From NCBI RefSeq assembly GCF_011355085.1, contig NZ_VXCP01000009.1:23848-87847 (forward strand): 64,000 bases of DNA, written 5' to 3'. Below, piece by piece: positions 15,161 to 22,623 of the stretch (its first letter is position 1; the number at the start of each line of letters is the position of its first letter). The position numbers and the translations under genes were made by a program. Source of the stretch: Pseudomonas akapageensis. GTDB taxonomy: Bacteria > Pseudomonadota > Gammaproteobacteria > Pseudomonadales > Pseudomonadaceae. Under the pieces are notes generated by a model. The model was not told the origin of the DNA, ran no database searches, and saw only the letters and a list, made by a program, of their open reading frames with translations.

Positions 15161-18160
15161 ATGAAAAAAATACTTCTAAAAACAATACTGTTCGCCTTGC
15201 CGAAGGTACTCGGCTTCACTGCCCGCAAACATCCGCAATTCCGCGCCCGGCTCAAGCAAAAGAATTGCACCGCTTATATCGGCCTACAGGACGGCAGCAT
15301 CGGCCGCTTCTTGCAGATCAGGGGCGGCAAGGTGTCGTCGCGCGTCGGCACAGCAGCGCAGGCCGATGTCAGCATTCTGTTCAAGGACCTGCCGACGGCG
15401 CTGAAATTCCTCATGCCCAATCCGGACATGAGCGAGATCGTCCACGCAGCCAAGAATTTCAAGGTCGTCGCCAGTGGCCCGGACCATCTGGTTGTGTGGT
15501 TCACGCAGACGCTCAGCCTCAGCCAGACGGTCGGCCTGGAGATGGGCCTGCCGATGCGCGACGGCACACGCCGCTACACCACCTGCACCAATGGCGGCCC
15601 GCTGTTCGTCTATGTCAAGAACGGGCGGATCCAGCGCGTCACGCCGCTCGAACTGGACGACAAGGATGCACCGAGCTGGGAACTGCAGGCGCGGGGCAAG
15701 ATCTTCCGGCCCAAACGCCGCGCGCTGGTGGCGCCGCACGCCCTGTCGCTGAAGTCTCTGGTCTACTCGGAAAAACGCATTCTCCAGCCGATGAAGCGGG
15801 TCGATTTCGACCCCGACGGTGAGCGTAATCCGCAGAACCGGGGCAAGTCGCCCTACGTGCCCATCAGCTGGGAAGAGGCGCTGACTATCGTCGCCAAGGA
15901 AATCAACCGGCAGAAGCGCGTTCACGGACCCGGCTCGATCACCTTTCCGATGTCGTCCCACCACCAGTGGGGCAATGTCGGCTATTACCTCAGTTCGCTG
16001 ACGCGTTTCGCCAACCTGATCGGCTTCACCCGTGTCGCTGCCAACCCGGACAGCTGGGAGGGCTGGTACTGGGGCGCCATGCACCATTTCGGCAATTCCA
16101 TGCGGATCGGCGTGCCGGCCGGCTATGGCGGTATCGAGGACTGCCTCAAGGAAGCTGAGATGATGGTCTTCTGGTCCTGTGATCCGGAGAGCACCAACGG
16201 CGCCTATGCCGGTTTCGAAGGAACAACCCGCCGCCTGTGGGCCAAGGAACTCGGCATCGAGTTCATCCATATCGATCCGCACAACAACCCGACGGCGCAG
16301 CTCCTCGGCGGGCGCTGGATTCCGATCCGGCCGCAGACCGACGCCGCTTTGGCGACCGCCATCATGTACGTATGGGCTGTTGAGGGCCTGTACGACAAGG
16401 ATTACGTCGCAAACCGCACGACCGGCTTCGAGGAGTGGAAAAGCTACCTGCTGGGCGAAACCGACGGCATCCCCAAGACCCCCGAGTGGCAGGAAGGCGA
16501 AACCGGCGTGCCGGCCAAGGACGTGCGCGCCCTGGCCCGCAAGTGGGGCAACCGGAAAGTCTATCTGGCGACCGGCATGACTGGGGCTGGCTTCGGCGGT
16601 GCCTGTCGCGGCGCGACCGGGCAGCAGTGGGCGCGCTGCATGATCATGATGATGGGTATGCAGGGTTGGGGAAAACCTGGCGTCAATTTCGGCTGCCTGC
16701 AGGTTGGTGCGCCGGTGGACCATCATTTCTACTTCCCCGGCTATGCCGACGGCGGGATATCCGGCGACCTGATGTGGACCGGCAACGCCGTGAACAACTA
16801 TCAGCGCATGCCCCACATCCTGACCATGAACCCGGTCAAGCAGATGGTGCCGCGCCAGCAGCTGCCCGACGCCATCATCGATGGCCACGCCACTGGCTAT
16901 CTGTGGGACGGCATGTCGCAGGAGGCGCAATTCGCGCCCTTCACCTATCCGATGCCGGGTTATTCGCCCATCCATATGATCTACCGTTACGGCGGCTCGT
17001 CCTTCAGCACGGTCACCCGCTCCGGGCGCTGGGTCGATGCCTACCGCCACGACAGCATCGAGTTCGTCGTGAACCAGTCGATCTGGATGGAGGGAGAGGC
17101 TCAGTTCGCCGACATCATCTTGCCGGCCTGTACTCAGCTAGAGCGCTGGGACATCGGCGAATGGTGCAATTCCGGCGGTTATGCCCACCATGGTTACACC
17201 CTGGTCAATCATCGCGTCATGACGCTGCAGCACAAGTGCATTGAACCGCTTGGCGAGTCTCGGTCGGACTACGACATCTTCGCGGCCATCCTCGAACGCC
17301 TGAGCTTGGGCGGCGTATTCACCGAGGGTTGCACCGAGCTCGACTGGGCCAAACGGGTCTTCGACTCATCCGACCTGCCGGACCATATTTCGTGGACCGA
17401 CTTCTGCCGCAAGGGCTATTACGTCGTCCCGCCGGAAAAGCCCGAACTGCGCCCACCGGTCGACATGCGCTGGTTCGCCGAAGGGCGACAGAAGGACGTG
17501 CCGGAGCCGCATCCGCTGCCCTCCCAGTGGTCGGAGGAATTCGGCAAGGGTTTGCAAACGCCTAGCGGTAAGCTGGAGTTCATTCCCGAAATCCTCAAGC
17601 GCCACACCAAGGACAATCCCGACCGACCGGCGCTCAACCGTTACATCCCCTCCTGGGAAGGATTGGGGACAATCCATCTGGTCGCCAAGTATCCGCTGCA
17701 GATGATTGCGACCCATTCCCGCTACAGCTTCCACACTTCGAGCGACGGCAAGAATAGCGTTACCAGTCGGGTGCAGGACCATCGTGCTCGCATTGCCGGT
17801 CACGATTTCTGGCTACTGCGCATCAGCCCTGCCGATGCGGCTACCCGCGGCATTTCGCAGCGCGACCTGGTCAAGGTTTACAACGACCGCGGAGTGGTGA
17901 TCTGCGCCGCCGACGTGTCGGCCCTGGTGGTGCCGGGGGTGGTGAAGTCCTACGAGGCGAGCGCGGAGTTCCAGATGGTGGAAGTGGCCGGCGAAACGGT
18001 GGAAATCGGCGGCTGCATGAATATCCTCACCCCGGATCGGTCGCAGACCCAGGGGACCAGCAGCATGAGTCCCAATTCATGCCTGGTCCAAATCGAAAAA
18101 TGGCAAGGCGCCGAGGCGTTCAAGTGCCTGCGCGCCGAGGCGGGAGCAGTACATGAGTAA
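15161..18160 (+). CDS. Molybdopterin transhydroxylase-like large subunit with N-terminal SCP2-like domain
   Basis: The 999-aa protein belongs to the DMSO-reductase family and closely resembles the alpha subunit of Pelobacter acidigallici pyrogallol-phloroglucinol transhydroxylase and Azoarcus resorcinol hydroxylase. Recognisable segments are SSHHQWGNVGYY, NPDSWEGWYWG, YFPGYADGGISGD, ILPACTQLERWDI and NILTPDR. Asp297, Ser298 (probable Mo ligand), Trp299, His267 and Tyr528 match the active-site residues I recall (174, 175, 176, 144, 404) at a constant offset of 123-124. That offset is an extra N-terminal domain: residues about 20-125 look like an SCP2 sterol/lipid-carrier fold (YIGLQDGSIGRFLQIRGGKV, ADVSILFKD). 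There is no N-terminal Fe-S cysteine motif, as in the known enzyme. No Tat signal is seen, so it is probably cytoplasmic. It overlaps the small-subunit gene by 8 bases. Confidence 0.88.
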   Translation: MKKILLKTILFALPKVLGFTARKHPQFRARLKQKNCTAYIGLQDGSIGRFLQIRGGKVSSRVGTAAQADVSILFKDLPTALKFLMPNPDMSEIVHAAKNFKVVASGPDHLVVWFTQTLSLSQTVGLEMGLPMRDGTRRYTTCTNGGPLFVYVKNGRIQRVTPLELDDKDAPSWELQARGKIFRPKRRALVAPHALSLKSLVYSEKRILQPMKRVDFDPDGERNPQNRGKSPYVPISWEEALTIVAKEINRQKRVHGPGSITFPMSSHHQWGNVGYYLSSLTRFANLIGFTRVAANPDSWEGWYWGAMHHFGNSMRIGVPAGYGGIEDCLKEAEMMVFWSCDPESTNGAYAGFEGTTRRLWAKELGIEFIHIDPHNNPTAQLLGGRWIPIRPQTDAALATAIMYVWAVEGLYDKDYVANRTTGFEEWKSYLLGETDGIPKTPEWQEGETGVPAKDVRALARKWGNRKVYLATGMTGAGFGGACRGATGQQWARCMIMMMGMQGWGKPGVNFGCLQVGAPVDHHFYFPGYADGGISGDLMWTGNAVNNYQRMPHILTMNPVKQMVPRQQLPDAIIDGHATGYLWDGMSQEAQFAPFTYPMPGYSPIHMIYRYGGSSFSTVTRSGRWVDAYRHDSIEFVVNQSIWMEGEAQFADIILPACTQLERWDIGEWCNSGGYAHHGYTLVNHRVMTLQHKCIEPLGESRSDYDIFAAILERLSLGGVFTEGCTELDWAKRVFDSSDLPDHISWTDFCRKGYYVVPPEKPELRPPVDMRWFAEGRQKDVPEPHPLPSQWSEEFGKGLQTPSGKLEFIPEILKRHTKDNPDRPALNRYIPSWEGLGTIHLVAKYPLQMIATHSRYSFHTSSDGKNSVTSRVQDHRARIAGHDFWLLRISPADAATRGISQRDLVKVYNDRGVVICAADVSALVVPGVVKSYEASAEFQMVEVAGETVEIGGCMNILTPDRSQTQGTSSMSPNSCLVQIEKWQGAEAFKCLRAEAGAVHE

Positions 18161-19013
18161 GTGGAATCTGATCATCAACGTGGGGCGTTGCGAGAATTGC
18201 TATAACTGCGTGCTCGCCGAGCAGGACGAGCATGTTGGCAACGACTATCCGGGCTACGCGGCGCCGGCTTCCCTCAACAGTGAGGCGCCAATCCGCATCC
18301 TGCGGCGGGTGCAAGGGGAGGCTCCGATGGTTGAGACCACCTATCTGCCGGTGATGTGCAACCACTGCGACGATGCGCCGTGCATGAAGGTCGGCGGCGA
18401 CGCGATCAAGAAGCGTGCCGATGGCATCGTCGTAATTGATCCGGTGAAGGCTAAAGGCCGCAAGGACATCGTTCGCTCCTGCCCATACAAGGCCATCGTC
18501 TGGAACGAGGAGCAGCAGCTTCCTCAGACCTGGATCTTCGACGCCCACCTGCTCGACGGCGGCTGGAAAGGCCCGCGCTGTCAGCAGGTCTGTCCGACGG
18601 ACGTGTTTGAAGCGGTGAAACTCGACGACAAGGCGATGCAGGCGAAGGCGTGCAAGGAAGGGTTGCGGGTGCTGCTACCCAAGTTGAACGCGAAGCCGAG
18701 GGTCTATTACCGGGGGCTGGAGCGTTGGGACACGTGCTTTATTGGCGGCAGCGTCAGCGCGAGCGTTGACGGCGTGGTCGATTGCATCGCCGGTGCCGAA
18801 ATCTCGCTCCTTCAGGGTGCCAAAGTCATCGCGGTAACGTACAGCGATGCCTTTGGTGACTTCCGCTTTGACGGCCTGGCCAAGAAAAGCGGCTGCTATC
18901 GCATCGAAGTCCGCCACGGCCTGGGCGTGGCGCAGCGCGACTGCGAGCTCGACGAAAGCATCTATCTCGCAGAGATCCAGCTCGTGACCAGCCAGCAGAA
19001 TTGCATTAGCTGA
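18153..19013 (+). CDS. Transhydroxylase-like small (iron-sulfur) subunit
   Basis: The 286-aa ferredoxin-type subunit pairs with the large subunit. Cysteines are C13, C16, C19, then C69, C72, C77, then C110, then C143 and C147. The C-terminal part after PRVYYRGLERW (from about residue 180) looks like the small beta-barrel domain found in the Pelobacter transhydroxylase beta subunit (VTYSDAFGDFRFDGL). The usual fourth Cys of the first motif is Glu23, and the CxxC before AHLL is Trp127/Asp130. Nine ferredoxin-region cysteines remain instead of twelve, enough for two [4Fe-4S] clusters. It presumably passes electrons to or from the Mo subunit. Whether it is electron-transferring or structural here is unknown. 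Confidence 0.87.
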   Translation: MSKWNLIINVGRCENCYNCVLAEQDEHVGNDYPGYAAPASLNSEAPIRILRRVQGEAPMVETTYLPVMCNHCDDAPCMKVGGDAIKKRADGIVVIDPVKAKGRKDIVRSCPYKAIVWNEEQQLPQTWIFDAHLLDGGWKGPRCQQVCPTDVFEAVKLDDKAMQAKACKEGLRVLLPKLNAKPRVYYRGLERWDTCFIGGSVSASVDGVVDCIAGAEISLLQGAKVIAVTYSDAFGDFRFDGLAKKSGCYRIEVRHGLGVAQRDCELDESIYLAEIQLVTSQQNCIS

Positions 19014-19034
19014 AGAGTTCGTTTTGTTTGAGGT

Positions 19035-19060
19035 CGAGTCCACGCATCGGCTTGGACTCG
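19035..19060 (+). terminator. Hairpin downstream of the transhydroxylase genes
   Basis: CGAGTCCA (19035-19042) and TGGACTCG (19053-19060) form an 8-bp stem with a 10-base loop, 22 bases after the small-subunit stop. No T-run follows, so termination is only a possibility. Confidence 0.4.
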
Positions 19061-19190
19061 GATTGGCTTGAATAAGATGGTTATCTGCCAGAGCCAAGCG
19101 GGCGCTGGCTTTTTCAAGGGCCTGCTGGTCGCTCCGCGACGTTGAACGCCCATGAGGTGCTTGACGAAGGTCTTTTTTCATGTCAAAACT

Positions 19191-19220
19191 CCTAACATTA
19201 GAACGTTAGGTTTATGTCAT
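19191..19220. promoter_or_regulatory. Probable GntR operator in front of the cupin operon
   Basis: CCTAAC at 19191-19196 and GTTAGG at 19205-19210 form an inverted repeat. The sequence AACGTTAGGTTTATGTCAT (19202-19220) matches 17 of 19 bases of the sequence in front of the GntR gene (26449-26467). It ends 12 bases before the cupin start. A shared site at both ends of the operon points to regulation by the GntR protein. Confidence 0.65.
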
Positions 19221-19232
19221 GTCGGAGGTTCG

Positions 19233-19991
19233 ATGCTTACGCGAAATGTTCAGGATCCAGCCGCAATGAAAGCCATCCCCACTGTGATCAGGGCGGCGGA
19301 CCTTGCCGCCTACTCGCCGGCGAACCACACCGGCACCACCAACGTGCGCGTGATTGGCCCCGAGACTGTGGGCGCGACGGCACTCGAAGTACTGATCGGC
19401 ACGATCGTGAAATCCCATGGCGCGAAGCCGCACGCGCATCCGCATCTGGAGCAATGCGCCTACATGATTGAAGGCACTGGCGAGTCGCAAGCGCAGGGTC
19501 GCGTCGACGTGATGAGCCCCGGAACCTGGACCTACGCGCCGGCGGGCGTGTTCCATACATTTCGCGTGACCAGCGACCAGCCCGGACGGCTGCTGGTCGT
19601 CTATGCGCCGCCTTATGGCGAGAACCCGGCGCACACGATCACGGAACCCGACCCTGCGGTCGTTGAGCGCGGCGAAGTCCGCGTGCTTGCCGCCGCCGAG
19701 GCCGCCACCCCGATCGTCCCGCTCATCGATCGCGACACCGTCGGCGCGCAGTGGGTCGATATCTCGGCGCTGCGGATGCGTGCCGGCGACGCATGGGCCT
19801 GCACGACCGAGCCTGAGGCCGAGCAGGTTCTCTACGTCGAAGACGGACGGATCGAGGCCCACGTCGACGGGCAGGACTTCCAGCTCGCGGCGGGCGACTT
19901 CCTATTTCTACCTTGCGGGGTCGTCACAGCCCTGCGCTGCACGCCGGAGCAGTCCGCATCCGGCTTTCTCATCAAAGGACGGCTTCCGTAA
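19233..19991 (+). CDS. Two-cupin-domain protein
   Basis: The 252-aa protein has two beta-barrel cupin modules. The first (about residues 35-125) shows the metal motif pattern KPHAHPHLEQCAYMIEG with PAGVFHTFRV; the second (about 170-245) keeps the fold (GDAWACTTEPEAEQVLYVEDG) but lacks the His cluster. It could be a metal-dependent dioxygenase or isomerase, or a ligand-binding protein. GGAGG lies 4 bases before the ATG at 19233; an ATG at 19266 is an alternative. It is the first gene of a six-gene operon behind the GntR-type site, and the next gene is another cupin. Confidence 0.78.
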   Translation: MLTRNVQDPAAMKAIPTVIRAADLAAYSPANHTGTTNVRVIGPETVGATALEVLIGTIVKSHGAKPHAHPHLEQCAYMIEGTGESQAQGRVDVMSPGTWTYAPAGVFHTFRVTSDQPGRLLVVYAPPYGENPAHTITEPDPAVVERGEVRVLAAAEAATPIVPLIDRDTVGAQWVDISALRMRAGDAWACTTEPEAEQVLYVEDGRIEAHVDGQDFQLAAGDFLFLPCGVVTALRCTPEQSASGFLIKGRLP

Positions 19992-20042
19992 AGGACAGCT
20001 TCCGTCAACCGCGTTACTCACAACAACAAAAGGAATCAACTC

Positions 20043-20591
20043 ATGAACGCTAAATTTCCCACCCAGCAAAAAACGTCCACCGGCGCGTTGCTGCCGTTGG
20101 TCGGCCTCCCGCAGGACACTCTGCTGACCGTCAACATCGAGCAGGTCCCACTGATCAAGAATGTCTTCCCGGGCATCCACATTCAGCCACTACGTATCGA
20201 CCCTGAGCGCGGCGAGTGGGTCTTCAAGGCCATCGTGGAGCCCGGTTGCTCCCTGCCGATTCACTACCACACCGGTACGGCGCAGGTGTGGACAATCCAG
20301 GGCTGCTGGAAGTATCTCGAGTACCCCGACCAGCCGCAGACGGCGGGCTCCTACCTGTTCGAGCCGGGCGGCTCTGTACACACCTTCTACACCCCCAAGG
20401 AAAACACCGAGGACACCATCACCATCGCCTGGATCGAAGGCGCGCAGGTCAGCTTCAACGAGGACGGCACCTTCCACTCGATGAATGACGCAACTTCGAT
20501 CCAGTACGCGCTCGAGTCCCTCGCGGCGGCGCGCGGTATCGGACCGGTGCCCTACATCCGCGGCAACAGCGCCGACATAGCCGGTTCCTGA
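20043..20591 (+). CDS. 2,4'-dihydroxyacetophenone dioxygenase-like cupin
   Basis: The 182-aa single cupin has the motif LPIHYHTGTAQVWTIQG and the strongly conserved stretch WKYLEYPDQPQTAGSY followed by FEPGGSVHTF, which I associate with the 2,4'-dihydroxyacetophenone dioxygenase family. That enzyme cleaves an aliphatic C-C bond next to a carbonyl on a phenolic ketone using O2. His residues in HYH and VHT could hold iron. AAAGGA precedes the ATG. Its place beside CoA-ester genes supports a role in shortening or cleaving an acyl-phenol side chain, but the true substrate is not known. Confidence 0.78.
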   Translation: MNAKFPTQQKTSTGALLPLVGLPQDTLLTVNIEQVPLIKNVFPGIHIQPLRIDPERGEWVFKAIVEPGCSLPIHYHTGTAQVWTIQGCWKYLEYPDQPQTAGSYLFEPGGSVHTFYTPKENTEDTITIAWIEGAQVSFNEDGTFHSMNDATSIQYALESLAAARGIGPVPYIRGNSADIAGS

Positions 20592-20614
20592 CCGAAAAGA
20601 GGAGCACGGACCGA

Positions 20615-21862
20615 ATGAACAACAATTCAAGCCAGGGCGGGCCGCTCGCCGGCCTGCGCATTATCGACATCACCGAAGTCGTCATGGGACCTTCGGCCAC
20701 GCAGATGCTGGCTGACCTTGGCGCCGACGTGATCAAGGTGGAGCCGCCCGGTGGCGACATGCTGCGCGCCACCGGGCCCGGCGGCCGCGCTGGCGCCGGT
20801 CCGCTGTTCCTCAACCTCAACCGCAACAAGCGCAGTATCGTGCTGGACCTTAAGAATCCTGTCGGCAAGGAGGCGCTGCTGAAGCTGGCGCAGACGGCCG
20901 ACGCGCTGATCTACAACGTGCGGCCGCAGGCCATGCAGCGGCTCGGGCTGGATTACGAAGCGGTACGGCAGGTGAACCCGGGCATTATCTATGTCGGCAC
21001 CTTCGGTTTCAGCCAGCGCGGCCGCTATGCGGCCTCGCGCGCCTTCGACGACCTGATCCAGGCCGCCGTCGCGATCCCCGAGGCCAGCGTGCGGGCGGGG
21101 TCCGAGGTACCGCGCTATGCACCGCTCAACCTCTCGGACCGGGCGACGGGCCTGTACGCATTCGGTGTGATCTGCGCGGCGCTGCTGGCGCGCGAACGCA
21201 CGGGACGCGGCCAGTCGGTCGATGTGCCGATGTTCGAGACGACCGCGCAGATGATGCTGGGCGATCACCTCTACGGCCACACGTTCATCCCGCCGCGCGG
21301 TGGCTTCGGCTATCCGCGGCTGCTCAACCCGCAGCGGCGACCGTACGCCACACAGGACGGTCTTGTATGCCTGGTCGTCTACACCGACGAGCAGTGGAAG
21401 GCCTTCATGCGCGTGGTCGGCGAGGCCGAGCGGTTCGAGAGCGACCCGCGGTTTGCCGATGGCGAATCACGCACGCAGCATGTCGAGGTGCTGTACGAAA
21501 TCCTCTCCGACAACCTGAAAACCAAGACCACGAAAGAATGGGAAGAGCTGCTGGGGCCGCTCGGCATCCCGGTGCTCCCGGCGCATACCTTCGAGACCCT
21601 GCTGGAGGATCCGCACCTGAAGGACATCGGCTTCTTCCAACAATTCGAGCACCCCACCGAGGGCGTGCTGCGGACCATGGCGGTGCCGAGCGAATGGCCG
21701 CAATCGCCGCTGCCGCCGTTGCGCCCGCCGCCGCTGTTGGGTGAACACAGCGAGGAAGTGCTCGCGGAGGCTGGCTACTCGCGCGAGCAGATCCGCGAGA
21801 TGGTACTGACCAGCGTGACCCAGGTGACGACGGTACCCAAGGAAACGGAGATCAGGGCATGA
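20615..21862 (+). CDS. Class III CoA transferase (CaiB/BaiF family)
   Basis: The 415-aa protein has the N-terminal GLRIIDITEVVMGPSATQML and DLGADVIKVEPPGGD, the family's CoA-binding fold, LNRNKRSIVLDLKNP, and the catalytic Asp region SRAFDDLIQAAVAI. These enzymes move CoA from one carboxylate to another. A GAGGAG site lies upstream. The stop overlaps the start of the enoyl-CoA hydratase gene by 4 bases (ATGA). It probably activates an acid for the beta-oxidation steps encoded by the next genes. Confidence 0.9.
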   Translation: MNNNSSQGGPLAGLRIIDITEVVMGPSATQMLADLGADVIKVEPPGGDMLRATGPGGRAGAGPLFLNLNRNKRSIVLDLKNPVGKEALLKLAQTADALIYNVRPQAMQRLGLDYEAVRQVNPGIIYVGTFGFSQRGRYAASRAFDDLIQAAVAIPEASVRAGSEVPRYAPLNLSDRATGLYAFGVICAALLARERTGRGQSVDVPMFETTAQMMLGDHLYGHTFIPPRGGFGYPRLLNPQRRPYATQDGLVCLVVYTDEQWKAFMRVVGEAERFESDPRFADGESRTQHVEVLYEILSDNLKTKTTKEWEELLGPLGIPVLPAHTFETLLEDPHLKDIGFFQQFEHPTEGVLRTMAVPSEWPQSPLPPLRPPPLLGEHSEEVLAEAGYSREQIREMVLTSVTQVTTVPKETEIRA

Positions 21863-22623
21863 CAACGGTCCTTCAAGAAAGCCGGCAGGGTGGTCGGCTA
21901 ATTCTCACCATCGACCGCCCGGAGCGCCGGAATGCGCTCAACGCAGGTGTTATCGCGGCGCTGCAGCAAGCCCTGCAGCGCGCCAGGGCGGACGACTCGA
22001 TCCGCGCTGTCGTGCTCACCGGCGCGGGCGACGAGGCGTTCTGCGCCGGTGCCGACCTGGGCGCGGATGCCTTCGTGTTCGACTACGCCACGCCGACCAT
22101 CGCCTATGCCGACCTGCTGCGCACCGCCCGCACGCTCGATGTGCCGCTCATCGCGCGGGTCAACGGTGCCTGCATGGCCGGCGGCATGGGCCTGCTCGCG
22201 ATGTGTGACCTCGCCATCGCTGCCCCGCACGCGATCTTCGGCCTGCCAGAGGCGAAGGTCGGCGTGTTCCCGATGCAAGTGCTCGCCGTGCTGCAGGCCC
22301 AGGTGCCGCAGCGCTGCCTGGTGCAACTTTGCCTGACGGGTGACCCGATCGATGCCGCGAGAGCGCGCGAAATCGGCCTGATCAATGAGGTGGCCGGCGA
22401 CCTCGACGGTACGCTCGAGCGCCTGCTGTCGCGTCTGCTCGGCAACTCGCCCACCGCGCTACGCCGCGGCCTGTATGCGATCAAGGCGATGCGCTCGATG
22501 TCGTTCGAAGAGGCGATCGCCTTCGGCGAAGGCCAGATCGGCCTGCTGGCCATGACGCAGGATGCGCGCGAGGGCATCGCCGCATTCAAGGAAAAAAGGA
22601 AACCGCAATGGACCAACAAGTGA
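21859..22623 (+). CDS. Enoyl-CoA hydratase/isomerase family protein
   Basis: The 254-aa crotonase-fold protein has RPERRNALNAGVIAAL, AFCAGADLGA (first oxyanion-hole segment) and ARVNGACMAGGMGLLAMCD (second oxyanion segment), with PEAKVGVFPMQVLAVL afterwards. It acts on CoA thioesters, adding water or shifting double bonds, in the cytoplasm. The catalytic Glu of the second position is not obvious (KVGVFPM), so isomerase or lyase activity cannot be excluded. It overlaps both neighbouring genes (4 and 16 bases), showing tight coupling. Confidence 0.88.
   Translation: MTTVLQESRQGGRLILTIDRPERRNALNAGVIAALQQALQRARADDSIRAVVLTGAGDEAFCAGADLGADAFVFDYATPTIAYADLLRTARTLDVPLIARVNGACMAGGMGLLAMCDLAIAAPHAIFGLPEAKVGVFPMQVLAVLQAQVPQRCLVQLCLTGDPIDAARAREIGLINEVAGDLDGTLERLLSRLLGNSPTALRRGLYAIKAMRSMSFEEAIAFGEGQIGLLAMTQDAREGIAAFKEKRKPQWTNK

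Noticed and set aside
15284-17050. 588-codon open frame opposite the transhydroxylase gene
   Set aside because: It is antisense to a clearly conserved enzyme, lacks recognisable family features, and arises from high GC codon bias.
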